Source: Spirochaetales bacterium Spiro_12 (GTDB taxonomy: Bacteria; Spirochaetota; Spirochaetia; Treponematales; Rectinemataceae). Taken from it: a DNA stretch of 53,744 nt. A program made the position numbers and the translations under genes. Below, piece by piece: positions 26,712-34,875 of this stretch. The notes under the pieces are model-generated. The model was not told the DNA's origin and did not search any database. It saw only the letters and a program-made list of their open reading frames with translations. The stretch's first letter is position 1, and the number at the start of each line of letters is the position of its first letter. The stretch spans positions 1-53,744 of the forward strand of contig LVBN01000101.1 of the NCBI GenBank assembly GCA_001603165.1, read 5' to 3'.

Positions 26712-28448
26712 TCAACACTCATTCTTGTCCTGTGTCTCGGCGTACAGACTTACGGGAACGAAGCGGTCCACGTCGATCAACCCGGCGTCGGTGATCTTGA
26801 GGCTGGGGATTACGGGCAAGGCCATGAACGACAGGGTCATGAGGGGCGAAGGATTGGCGATTCCCTCCTTCGCGAAAAGCTCCTCGAAACTCCTCAGTCT
26901 ATCGATGACGAAATCGGCGTTCCTGTCGCTCATGAGACCGGCAACCGGCAGGGGAAGGTCCAGAAGGACCTCGTCGCCCACTGCGTAGACAAGGCCGCCC
27001 TTGAGTTTGTTCAGATGCTTGGCCGCCTTGAAAATGGACCTGTCGTCCACGCCCGCCACGATCATATTGTGCGAGTCGTGGCTGATCGTCCCGCCGATAG
27101 CCCCTCGGCGCAGTCCCATTCCCCTGATAAACCCCTTTCCGATGCGCCCCGAACCGGAATGACGCTCGATGACGAATATTTTAACCAGATCCCGTTCCGT
27201 ATCCGCGACGCAGAGACCATTCTTCACCCTGGGATATTCCACGCCGCTGCCGGTGATGATCGACCCTGGCTTTGCCTCGATGACCCGAATAGGGCAAGCC
27301 CTGTCAGGGATGGAAAAATCCTCGGCGGAAAGCCATTTGAGATTGACCGAATCCCGGATTGTCATAGGCCTCGCGCTGAAGTCCTCCAGAAGCCTGTCGT
27401 TTTCGGCGATGAGTTTACCGGCCTTGAAGACTTTCTCCGCCCTGAAGTTCTCGAAAGAGGAGAATACGATAAAGTCGGCCTTGCGTCCCGGGGCGATAGC
27501 CCCGACGCCTCTCATATCGAACCATTGGGAAGCGTTGAGCGAGGCGATTCTGAAGGCGTCCACCGGGGCGATGCCTCCGGCGAGCAGCAATCGCAGGGCA
27601 TGGTCCATATGACCTTCGTCCCGCAAATCGTTGGAGTGCCTATCGTCCGAGCAGATCATAAAGCGGGAAACGGCATGGGGAGTCACGGCGGGCAAAAGGT
27701 TTTTCAGATCCTTGGCGGTAGAGCCCTCCCGCAACATGATATACATGCCCTTGGAGAGTTTTTCCCTGGCCTCGTCGACGGTGGTGCATTCATGATCCGA
27801 GCCTATCCCCGCCATTATGTACGCCGAGAGATCCGTTCCCGAAAGCCCCGGGGCATGGCCGTCTATAGGCCTGCGGGCGCTGGAAAAAAACGCGATCTTG
27901 TCCATCAGGCTTCTGTCTTTCGCCAGGACCCCCGGGTAATTCATAACTTCGCCCAGGCCGAGCACCCTCTCGTCATGGAGGAAGGGATACATATCCGAAG
28001 CGTAGAGAGCCGCGCCGGAGGTGTCGAACTCGGTGGCCGGCACGCAGGAGGGCACCATGAAGAAGATATCCAGGGGGAGTCCCTCGGAAGCGCTGAGCAT
28101 GAAACGCATGCCGTCGTATCCCAGTACGTTGACTATTTCGTGCGGGTCCGCCACCACCGTTGTGGTCCCCCGGGGAAGCACAACCTTGGCGTATTCCGCG
28201 GGGGTCAGGAGCGAGGACTCGATGTGGACATGGGCGTCGATAAGACCCGGCGCCAGGTACTTGCCCCCAATATCCAGGCTTTCCCGGGCTTCGTGATCAT
28301 CGTTGAGCCCGACTACGAAGCCGTTTTTAACGGAGAGGCTGGCGTTCCCGATTATTCGGCCGCCCAGGACATCCACGACATTGCAGCCGGTCAGCCTGAG
28401 GTCGCAGAGCGATCGGCCGGCCGCTGAGTCGATAAGCTCTTTGTCCAT
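26712..28448 (-). CDS. ade: Adenine deaminase
   Basis: The 578-residue protein matches the AdeC/Ade family (577 residues in B. subtilis, 588 in E. coli). It has the N-terminal amidohydrolase barrel with DAHVHIESS (His73, His75), VADPHEIVNVLG, DGHAPGL, GSDHECT and SDDRH. The C-terminal domain contains SHDSHNMIVAGVDD, which is specific for adenine deaminase. It converts adenine to hypoxanthine and ammonia, the first step toward xdhAB downstream. The frame is open to 28823, but AAGGAGG eight bases before the ATG at 28448 fixes the start and the extension is a shadow of the antisense frame. It lies 83 bases after the permease gene. Confidence 0.95.
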   Translation of the reverse strand: MDKELIDSAAGRSLCDLRLTGCNVVDVLGGRIIGNASLSVKNGFVVGLNDDHEARESLDIGGKYLAPGLIDAHVHIESSLLTPAEYAKVVLPRGTTTVVADPHEIVNVLGYDGMRFMLSASEGLPLDIFFMVPSCVPATEFDTSGAALYASDMYPFLHDERVLGLGEVMNYPGVLAKDRSLMDKIAFFSSARRPIDGHAPGLSGTDLSAYIMAGIGSDHECTTVDEAREKLSKGMYIMLREGSTAKDLKNLLPAVTPHAVSRFMICSDDRHSNDLRDEGHMDHALRLLLAGGIAPVDAFRIASLNASQWFDMRGVGAIAPGRKADFIVFSSFENFRAEKVFKAGKLIAENDRLLEDFSARPMTIRDSVNLKWLSAEDFSIPDRACPIRVIEAKPGSIITGSGVEYPRVKNGLCVADTERDLVKIFVIERHSGSGRIGKGFIRGMGLRRGAIGGTISHDSHNMIVAGVDDRSIFKAAKHLNKLKGGLVYAVGDEVLLDLPLPVAGLMSDRNADFVIDRLRSFEELFAKEGIANPSPLMTLSFMALPVIPSLKITDAGLIDVDRFVPVSLYAETQDKNEC

Positions 28449-28531
28449 TGCTCCCTCCTTGCGATCATCCGCAGCCTCTTCATGATAGCTGCAAAGAGAT
28501 CGGGGCGCAATGTTTTTCCCTTGCGGCTTTC

Positions 28532-29482
28532 CTACTTGTCTTCTCTCATATAGGCTTGGCTCAGGGCGGCCGGGGATCCCACCTTCTTGGAGAGCGCCTC
28601 CCACCAGGTCATCAACACAAGCACCGCTATGGTCCCCAGATAGGGCAGCATGTTCAAAAACGCCGCCGGTATGGTCGTGCCCGAGGCCTGAAGCCTGAAC
28701 TGCACGGCGTTGATCCCTCCGAAGAGAAGGGCGCCCCAGATAGAGCGGGCAGGGTTCCACATGGAAAAAATCACCAGGGCTACGACTATCCAGCCCCTGC
28801 CGCCGGTGATGTTTTCGGCCCATCCAGGGGTATAGGAAAGCGAAAGGTGGGCGCCGCCCAGGGCTATGAAGACGCCGCCCAGAATGGTGTAGAAATACTT
28901 GGCTTTGATGACGTCGATCCCCATGGCGTCGGCGGTCTGGGGGTCCTCGCCGATGGAGCGCAGCCAGAGGCCCGGTCTTGTCTTGTAGAGGAAAAACCAG
29001 CTCAAGGGTATGAGGAGATAGACGATATAGGTGAGAAGGTCTTGATTGGCCAGGGCTGAGAGGATGGGAACCTGCGAAAGGCCCTCGAAGGATGCCGGCG
29101 TGAAACGGGCGCCCTTGAGACCGACCAGCCTGAAGTTGTTGGCGGCCGGTCCGAGTCTCTGACCCAGGAAGCTGGCGAAACCGCTGCCGAAAAGGGTGAT
29201 GGAGAGGCCGGAGACAACCTGGTTGGCCCGCATAGTGACGGTGAGGAGGGCATGGAGGGCCGCCATGGCCGCGCCCACCGCCACCGCCACCAGAATGGCT
29301 ATGAAAAGGTTTTGGGTATAGAAGGAAGCGGCGAATCCCGTCACCGCGCTCATCAGCATGATGCCTTCGATGCCCAGGTTGAGAATCCCCGCCCGCTCGG
29401 TGAATATCTCGCCGATTGTGGCGAAGACCAGGCTGGTTCCCGCCCGTATGGTTATCGCCAAAATCGATGTGATCATGTCCAT
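28532..29482 (-). CDS. nupC: Nucleoside ABC transporter permease (NupC/BmpA-system type)
   Basis: The 316-residue hydrophobic protein is of the branched-chain amino acid/ribose/nucleoside permease superfamily. The run FATIGEIFTERAGILNLGIE near residues 22-41 is typical of the second permease of Bmp-type nucleoside importers. About eight to nine membrane segments are visible, plus GGRGWIVVALVIF near residue 227. It pairs with the upstream permease. Its ATG at 29482 shares one base with the stop of that gene (TGATG); a TTG one codon earlier is possible. The short hydrophilic C-terminus ends at 28532, and adenine deaminase follows, so imported nucleosides or bases are handed straight to catabolism. 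Confidence 0.92.
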   Translation of the reverse strand: MDMITSILAITIRAGTSLVFATIGEIFTERAGILNLGIEGIMLMSAVTGFAASFYTQNLFIAILVAVAVGAAMAALHALLTVTMRANQVVSGLSITLFGSGFASFLGQRLGPAANNFRLVGLKGARFTPASFEGLSQVPILSALANQDLLTYIVYLLIPLSWFFLYKTRPGLWLRSIGEDPQTADAMGIDVIKAKYFYTILGGVFIALGGAHLSLSYTPGWAENITGGRGWIVVALVIFSMWNPARSIWGALLFGGINAVQFRLQASGTTIPAAFLNMLPYLGTIAVLVLMTWWEALSKKVGSPAALSQAYMREDK

Positions 29483-30582
29483 CAAGCTTCTCCTTCGGCG
29501 CAGGCTTCCTTGCCTCTCTTATGTCTCCTGCCCAGGAGCCGTATCCGGTATTCGGTAAACAGCGAGCCGGCCAGCATGGGAAAAAGAATGAGTCCCTGCA
29601 TCACCGTGCCCATGGCCGAGGGCAGGCCCATCATCATCTGCACCTGGTCGCCGCCCACGAGAATTCCGCCCATGAGAAGGGCGACGAAGGGAATCGCCAG
29701 GGGGTTGAGCTGGGACATCCAGGCTATGATTATGGCGGTGAAACCGTAGCCGATATTCAGGCCCTGCTGAAGCCGATGGGAAATGCCGGTTACTTCGCAG
29801 GCTCCGGCCAGGCCGGAAATCGCCCCGGAGAGCAGCACCGCCAGGAGAATGTTCCTCTGCACGGCGATTCCCTGGTACCTGGCCGCCTTGGGACTCGCGC
29901 CGATGATGCTCAGCTCGAAACCCCAACGGGTGCGCCGCAGTAAAATCCAGAGGAGTATGGCGATCACCGGGATGAACCAGATGCCCGCGTGGGCCCGGCC
30001 GAAAATCCTGGGAAGCCAGGCCGATTCGACAAAGGGCGCCGAACCGGGGAATCCGTAGCCCTTCGGGTCGCGCCAGGGGCCGTAGTACAGGTATTCGGCG
30101 AAGAGAATCGCCACGTAATTGAGCATCAAGGTGACCAGGGTCTCGTCCACCGAAAGCCTGGTCTTGAGCAGGCCCGGAATGCCCGCCCAGAGCGCCCCGG
30201 CGGCTAGACCTGCGGCGATGCAGAGGGGCAGCACCAAGGGTCCGGGCAGGGAGGGACCGAAAAAGAGGGCCACCCAGGATGCGGCTATTCCTCCCAGCAC
30301 GAGCTGTCCCTCGGCGCCGATGTTCCAGAACCGGAGCTTGAAGGCCAGGGCTACCGCCAGCCCGGTCAGGGCCAGGGGAATAGTCTTTACCAGGGTTTCC
30401 GATACACCGTTGGAAGAGCCGAAGGCGCCAAAAGCCATGGACGCGAAGGTTTCGAAGGGATCGGCGCCGGCGATCAGGAGGACGATGCCGGTCAGAAGCA
30501 GGGAAATCATGAAGGAAAGGGCGGGAACGGCGAAAAGGACTCCCCGGGCCCTGGACTTTCGTTTTTCGAATACGATTCTCAT
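29482..30582 (-). CDS. nupB: Nucleoside ABC transporter permease (NupB/BmpA-system type)
   Basis: The 366-residue permease has the longer N-terminus and the AFKLRFWNIGAEGQLVLGGI motif (near residues 79-98) that mark the first permease of this family. KTRLSVDETLVTLMLNYVA (near 140-158) and GFTAIIIAWMSQLNP follow, as in known nucleoside systems. It has about nine to ten membrane segments and a basic tail. It overlaps the ATPase gene by ATGA and the second permease by one base, so all three are translationally coupled. Substrate specificity (nucleosides, nucleobases) is inferred from family and context. Confidence 0.92.
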   Translation of the reverse strand: MRIVFEKRKSRARGVLFAVPALSFMISLLLTGIVLLIAGADPFETFASMAFGAFGSSNGVSETLVKTIPLALTGLAVALAFKLRFWNIGAEGQLVLGGIAASWVALFFGPSLPGPLVLPLCIAAGLAAGALWAGIPGLLKTRLSVDETLVTLMLNYVAILFAEYLYYGPWRDPKGYGFPGSAPFVESAWLPRIFGRAHAGIWFIPVIAILLWILLRRTRWGFELSIIGASPKAARYQGIAVQRNILLAVLLSGAISGLAGACEVTGISHRLQQGLNIGYGFTAIIIAWMSQLNPLAIPFVALLMGGILVGGDQVQMMMGLPSAMGTVMQGLILFPMLAGSLFTEYRIRLLGRRHKRGKEACAEGEA

Positions 30583-32099
30583 GCCCCCACCCCTGCCATC
30601 AATAACCCGAGCCTTTCGGGCTCTGCTTGGGCTGAGGGCATGACCGCCATGATTTTCCCTTCGAAGAGCACCGCGATCGTATCCGCCACCTGGATCAACT
30701 CGTCGATATCCTCGGATACGAAAAGAACGCCTAACCCCTGGTCGCGCTGATCCACCAGCTGGCGGCGCACCGATTCGGTCGCCCCGATGTCCAAGCCCCG
30801 GGAAGGGTAGACCGCCACGAGCAGGCTCTTGCAGGCCCCGATCTCCCTGGCGAGGATCGTCTTTTGAATATTGCCTCCGGAAAGGAACTTCAAATGGGTG
30901 TCCGGTCCGGGGGTCATGATCTTGAATCGCTCGATCAGCCTTTTCGCCAAGGCTGTTATGCGCCGGGGAAAGAGGAAGATGCCCCTGGAGAGCGAGGGCT
31001 TGCGGTATTCCTTCATGGCCAGGTTGGAAGCTACGCTGAGATCGCCCACCGAGCCCACGGAGGCCCTGTCCTGTGGAACGTGGGCCACCCCCGCTTTTAT
31101 CATGGCTATGGGCGAACCCTGGCTCATGTCCCTTTCGTCCAGGCGCAGACTGCCCGATTCCAGCTTTCTCAAGCCCGTAATCACCTCGGCCAGCTCCTTT
31201 TGGCCGTTTCCCGCGACGCCGGCTATGCCCAGGATTTCCCCCGAGCGTATCCTCAGGCTCACTTCCTTTAGGGCGGTTAAGCCCCGGTCATCCTTGGCGC
31301 AGGCCCTGTCCAGCATCAGGATCGTCTTGCCCGGGGAGAAGGGTTTTTTTTCGATGGAAAAAAGCATTTCCCTGCCCACCATGAGCCGGGCGAGTTCCGA
31401 GGGACTGGTGGACCCGGTGGGAAGCCCTGCGACGACCCTGCCTTTTCGCAGCACCATCACCCGGTCGGAGAAGTTCATAACCTCATCCATCTTATGGGTG
31501 ATGAATATCGCGGATTTGCCCTCGGTTTTCATGAGCCGGATCACCTTGGCCAGCTCCGCCGATTCCTGGGGGGTCAGGACCGCCGTAGGTTCGTCCAGGA
31601 TGAGGATTTCCGCCCTGCGGTAGAGAAGCTTGAGAATCTCCACCCGCTGCTGCTCCCCCACCGAGAGCTGCCAGATGGACGCGTCGGGCTCCACCTTGAG
31701 CGTGTAGCGCTCGGAAAGCTGCAACACCTCGGCCCGGACCTTTTTCATGTCCAGGACCAGCGGCTGGTTTTTCATGCCGAGAATGATATTCTCCAGCACG
31801 GTCATGGAATCCACCAGCTTGAAATTCTGGTGCACCATGCCTATGCCCAGGGCCTGGGAATCCCTGGGCCCCCCGATGGACACCCTTCGGCCCCGAACCT
31901 CGATCTCTCCGGCATCCGGCCTGTAAAGTCCGCAGAGAATGTTCATAAGGGTACTCTTGCCGGCTCCGTTTTCGCCCAGCAGGGCCAGGACTTCGCCGGG
32001 ATAGAGTTCGAGGTCGACGCAGTCGTTCGCCTGGACTCCTGGAAAGGCCTTGGATATCCCTGCCATACGTACCAGGGGCTGAGAGTTGCTTTGTTCCAT
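30579..32099 (-). CDS. nupA: Nucleoside ABC transporter ATPase (two cassettes)
   Basis: The 506-residue protein has two fused nucleotide-binding domains. The first has Walker A GENGAGKST (42-50), signature LSVGEQQRVE and Walker B ILILDEPTAVLTPQ. The second has a degenerate P-loop GVAGNGQKEL and signature LSGGNIQKTILARE, as in ribose and nucleoside importers of this class. A GTG one codon before the ATG at 32099 is possible; neither has a close ribosome-binding site (GGAG lies more than ten bases away). Translation may depend on the structured RNA between bmpA and this gene. It energises NupB/NupC. Confidence 0.93.
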   Translation of the reverse strand: MEQSNSQPLVRMAGISKAFPGVQANDCVDLELYPGEVLALLGENGAGKSTLMNILCGLYRPDAGEIEVRGRRVSIGGPRDSQALGIGMVHQNFKLVDSMTVLENIILGMKNQPLVLDMKKVRAEVLQLSERYTLKVEPDASIWQLSVGEQQRVEILKLLYRRAEILILDEPTAVLTPQESAELAKVIRLMKTEGKSAIFITHKMDEVMNFSDRVMVLRKGRVVAGLPTGSTSPSELARLMVGREMLFSIEKKPFSPGKTILMLDRACAKDDRGLTALKEVSLRIRSGEILGIAGVAGNGQKELAEVITGLRKLESGSLRLDERDMSQGSPIAMIKAGVAHVPQDRASVGSVGDLSVASNLAMKEYRKPSLSRGIFLFPRRITALAKRLIERFKIMTPGPDTHLKFLSGGNIQKTILAREIGACKSLLVAVYPSRGLDIGATESVRRQLVDQRDQGLGVLFVSEDIDELIQVADTIAVLFEGKIMAVMPSAQAEPERLGLLMAGVGA

Positions 32100-32138
32100 C
32101 ACGTTTAATCCGATCTCCGGGCTGTCAGGTAGGATGCG

Positions 32139-32248
32139 AGCCTTAAAAAGGCTGTAAAAACAAGCCGTCCGGCGCTGGGCTTAAGGCGGCGAGGCCCCGA
32201 GGGCCGAAAAAAGCTTGGTTTTTTCGGCCCGATCCAAGTACCGGACGG
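32139..32248 (-). promoter_or_regulatory. Structured intercistronic region between bmpA and nupA
   Basis: Three nested or neighbouring inverted repeats fill this gap. An outer 8-base stem pairs 32241-32248 (CCGGACGG on +) with 32165-32172 (CCGTCCGG). Inside it, 32201-32230 forms a perfect 12-base-pair hairpin with a GGGCCG-A6 arm and a six-base loop. A small AGCCTT/AAGGCT hairpin lies at 32139-32153. Read on the - strand, the outer stem is followed by CTTGTTTTTA, like a leaky terminator. Such elements often make the binding protein more abundant than the rest of the transporter by protecting or partly terminating the mRNA. Confidence 0.6.
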
Positions 32249-32266
32249 TTGTCGATGAAAATATGC

Positions 32267-33340
32267 TTACTGAACCTTGCCGACCACGCCTTCCACGAAC
32301 CAGTCCATGGACAGCTGCTTGTCGTCGGGCACCACCTGGCCTGCGGCATAGACGACCTTGCCGCCCTGATCCTTGATGGGGCCGGTGAAAATGGACCAGC
32401 CGCCCAATATCTTCTTCTTGGCGGCCTCGACCTCGGCGACCACCGAAGCGGGAACCTTGGGGCTCAGGGACGAAAGCCTGACCACGTTGTCCTTAAGTCC
32501 GCCCCAGTATTCGTGGGTCTTCCACGTGCCCTCCAGGGCTTTCTGGATGGTGTCGATGTAGTAGGTGCTCCACTCCCAGACAGCGGAAGCCAAGACAGAG
32601 TCGCCCACGAACTTGCCCATGTCGGAGTCGTAGCCGATGGAGAACTTGCCCCTTTCCTGGGCCGCCTTCTGGGGTTCGGTGGTATCCTGGTGCTGGGCGA
32701 TGATATCGGCGCCGGCGTCCAGCAGGGCTACCGCCGCCTCCCGCTCCTTGACCGGGTCGTACCAGGTGTTGGTCCAGACAACCCGCACCTGGGCCTTGGG
32801 ATTGACGGATTTGACGCCGAGGGTGAAGCCGTTGATGCCCCGGACAACTTCGGGAATGGGGAAGGCCGCTGCATAGCCGATGATGTTGGACTTGGTCATG
32901 CGCCCGGCGATGATGCCCGTTAAGTAGCGGGCTTCCTCGATGCGGCCGAAATAGGTGGCCATGTTGGGAGCGGTCTTGTAGCCCGAGCAGTGCTCGAAGA
33001 TCACCTTGGGGAAATCCTTGGCCACAGCGAGGGTGGGGTCCATGTAGCCGAAGCTGGTGGTGAAGATCATGTCGAAGCCCGCCGCCGCGTACTGGCGGAT
33101 TACCCGCTCGGCGTCGGGGCCCTCGGGAACGTTTTCGATGTATTTGGTTTCGATCTTGTTGCCGAAGTGCTGCACCGCGGCGAGGCGTCCGCGGTCTTGC
33201 TCATAGGTCCAGCCCATATCGCCGGGGGGGCCGATATAGACAAAGGCGATCTTTAAGGGCTTCTTGGCCTGGGCCGCCAGCGGAGCGGCCAGGGAGAAGG
33301 CAATCGCGAGTACTAAGACTCCTAGAATCAGCTTTTTCAT
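32267..33340 (-). CDS. bmpA: BmpA-family nucleoside-binding protein
   Basis: The 357-residue exported protein has a signal peptide ending Ala-Gln-Ala25. There is no lipobox cysteine, unlike many Bmp/PnrA proteins, so it may be a soluble periplasmic protein. The mature part is a type-I binding protein of the BMP family: YIGPPGDMGWTYEQDRGR near the start, FTTSFGYMDP, GRIEEARYLTGIIAG, ADIIAQHQDT and a late D-rich C-lobe. It probably binds purine nucleosides or bases and delivers them to NupABC. Two in-frame ATGs lie two codons apart. AAGGAG abuts the first (33346) and is six bases from the second (33340), so I chose the second. Confidence 0.92.
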   Translation of the reverse strand: MKKLILGVLVLAIAFSLAAPLAAQAKKPLKIAFVYIGPPGDMGWTYEQDRGRLAAVQHFGNKIETKYIENVPEGPDAERVIRQYAAAGFDMIFTTSFGYMDPTLAVAKDFPKVIFEHCSGYKTAPNMATYFGRIEEARYLTGIIAGRMTKSNIIGYAAAFPIPEVVRGINGFTLGVKSVNPKAQVRVVWTNTWYDPVKEREAAVALLDAGADIIAQHQDTTEPQKAAQERGKFSIGYDSDMGKFVGDSVLASAVWEWSTYYIDTIQKALEGTWKTHEYWGGLKDNVVRLSSLSPKVPASVVAEVEAAKKKILGGWSIFTGPIKDQGGKVVYAAGQVVPDDKQLSMDWFVEGVVGKVQ

Positions 33341-33412
33341 CGACATCTCCTTGAGCGTTTATGGTTAAGTCTGGGCTTTTACCCCTCGGACGAGGAAACC
33401 CGCCCTTGGGCC

Positions 33413-33442
33413 ATACTACCTTTACGCCAAAGGCGATGTCAA
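33413..33442 (-). promoter_or_regulatory. Promoter for the nucleoside-uptake and purine-catabolism operon
   Basis: On the - strand a perfect -35 box TTGACA (33442 to 33437) is followed after 18 bases by TAGTAT (33418 to 33413), four of six matches to the -10 consensus. Transcription would start near 33406, leaving a leader of about 65 bases before bmpA. The leader can fold a small CCTC/GAGG hairpin inside a GGGC/GCCC stem. I do not recognise a purine riboswitch in it. Confidence 0.6.
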
Positions 33443-33449
33443 TTTCATT

Positions 33450-34229
33450 TTACTGGGTGATCCAGGATTGTTCGGCCCCTTTTACGGATTTTGCCGCCGA
33501 AAGCCACTTGGAAGCTTCGGCCCGGGAGGGGTAGGGGCCTACCCTGACGGTATACCTGCTCTTGCCATCCACCTCCTTGACCAGAATCGAAACAGGGAGC
33601 TTCCGTTGCTCGAACAAGGCTTTCAAGGCGTCGGCGTTGTTTTTTACCGAGAAACTGCCGGCTTGTATCCAATAATCGCCCGAAACTGGGGCATCCTTGG
33701 CGGTGGCGGCTGCGCTGGGAGCCGTCGCCGGGGACTTGGCCGGCGCCGGCTTGGCTGCCGTGGTGACCGTGGTTTTTGCCTGGGTGGTACTCGTCGCTTT
33801 CGCGCCGCCGCCCGTGACAGCCGGGGCGGAGCTTGTCGCCGCGGGCGCTGGGCTGGCCGTCGCCGGCGCCAAAGTCGTCGGTGCGGCGGAGGGGGTCGGG
33901 CTCGCGCTCTTAGTCGAAGGGCTTACGACAATGGTCGTGGGGCTTGAGCTGGAGGCTTTGGCATCCCCGGGTCTGGAAGGCTCGTTGCCGTAGACGATGA
34001 TTATGTCCCCGGCGCTGGTGGTTTGGGTGTTCATGCTGTCCTGCGGCGCGTTCGCCAGATAGTCCGAAGGATTTTTCTGTCGGGGTTCGGCCTTGGCTCC
34101 GATGGAGAAGGGGGCGCTGTCGTCGCCTTTGCCCGGTGAGAATAGGAAAAAGGCGGCGAGAACCACTATAAGCGCGAAGAAGCTGACCCCGAGGGCCAGA
34201 GCGAGTACTTTCCTGGATTGTTCGGACAT
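33450..34229 (-). CDS. Membrane-anchored SPOR-domain protein
   Basis: The 259-residue protein has one membrane helix at about residues 8-30 and a long Ala/Pro/Thr/Ser-rich linker to about residue 180. A C-terminal SPOR domain follows (YWIQAGSFSVKNNADAL to RVGPYPSRAEAS). SPOR domains bind denuded peptidoglycan glycans at the division site, so it is probably a septal or cell-wall protein facing the periplasm. The linker composition is low-complexity and likely flexible. GGAGG nine bases before the ATG supports the start. It lies 64 bases downstream of coaE in the dnaJ-polA-coaE run and ends just before the bmpA promoter. Confidence 0.88.
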   Translation of the reverse strand: MSEQSRKVLALALGVSFFALIVVLAAFFLFSPGKGDDSAPFSIGAKAEPRQKNPSDYLANAPQDSMNTQTTSAGDIIIVYGNEPSRPGDAKASSSSPTTIVVSPSTKSASPTPSAAPTTLAPATASPAPAATSSAPAVTGGGAKATSTTQAKTTVTTAAKPAPAKSPATAPSAAATAKDAPVSGDYWIQAGSFSVKNNADALKALFEQRKLPVSILVKEVDGKSRYTVRVGPYPSRAEASKWLSAAKSVKGAEQSWITQ

Positions 34230-34293
34230 GCGAGGGATCCTCCATCCATGAGTATCGGCGCGGCAGGGGCTTAGGTATAGGAGATTTTGATGC

Positions 34294-34875
34294 CTACGGA
34301 TCCAGGCCTGCTAGTGTCTTCTCTATCCTGGACCTGAGCGCCTGTCTATTGTTCGCATTCCGTATGAAAACGACGGGTGGCCTGTCCCGGGGACGGAGCT
34401 TCCAGAGCGGTCGCTGGCTGGCGATCCTTTGTAAAAAGGCGATCGGGCCTAATCCGTCCCTTTGCCGCGCCCGGCGATAACGGATCAGCAAGGGAGCCTT
34501 GATTTCCAATACGAGGGCGCAACGTTCCAGCTGGGGAAAGCGGTAGAGAAGGGCGGCGTTGATGCAGGTCCTCGGCGAAAAGCCGAGCTCCTCGTCCAAC
34601 AGCCCGAGCATGGCCGGATGAACTATCGCCTCATGTCTGCGCAGGGTTTCTGGATCCGCGAAGACGATAGCCCCCAGCGCCCTGCGGTCGATCTCCCCCC
34701 GGGGATTCAGGATTCCGCGGCCGAAGGCTCGGACCAGGGCTTCGGTTTTTAATTCCAGGGCTTTGTGACCCAGTTTGTCCACATCGATAACCCTGAAGCC
34801 CGACTCCTCGATGCAGAGCGCTGCTTCGTTCTTGCCCGCGCAGTATCCCCCCGTCAGCCCTATGATCGTAGCCAT
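34294..34875 (-). CDS. coaE: Dephospho-CoA kinase
   Basis: The 193-residue protein matches CoaE in size. It has the P-loop GGYCAGKN at residues 9-16, VIDVDKLGHKAL matching the CoaE DxD...H substrate motif, and VVHP-like IVHPAM in the middle. It adds the 3'-phosphate to dephospho-CoA with ATP, the last step of coenzyme A synthesis. The Walker A residue after lysine is Asn16 instead of Ser/Thr, which normally coordinates magnesium. The rest of the protein is also divergent from model CoaE, for example around residues 100-170. The ATG shares one base with the polA stop (TGATG). Confidence 0.82.
   Translation of the reverse strand: MATIIGLTGGYCAGKNEAALCIEESGFRVIDVDKLGHKALELKTEALVRAFGRGILNPRGEIDRRALGAIVFADPETLRRHEAIVHPAMLGLLDEELGFSPRTCINAALLYRFPQLERCALVLEIKAPLLIRYRRARQRDGLGPIAFLQRIASQRPLWKLRPRDRPPVVFIRNANNRQALRSRIEKTLAGLDP

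Noticed and set aside
28449-28823. N-terminal extension of adenine deaminase
   Set aside because: It overlaps the permease gene and the strong ribosome-binding site is at the ATG at 28448.
32201-32230. Simple intrinsic terminator
   Set aside because: The T-run is part of the stem and no T-tract follows the inner hairpin; I describe the whole region as a regulatory structure instead.
33347-33412. Purine riboswitch in the bmpA leader
   Set aside because: The leader of about 65 bases is short and I could not find the conserved core of a purine or preQ1 aptamer.
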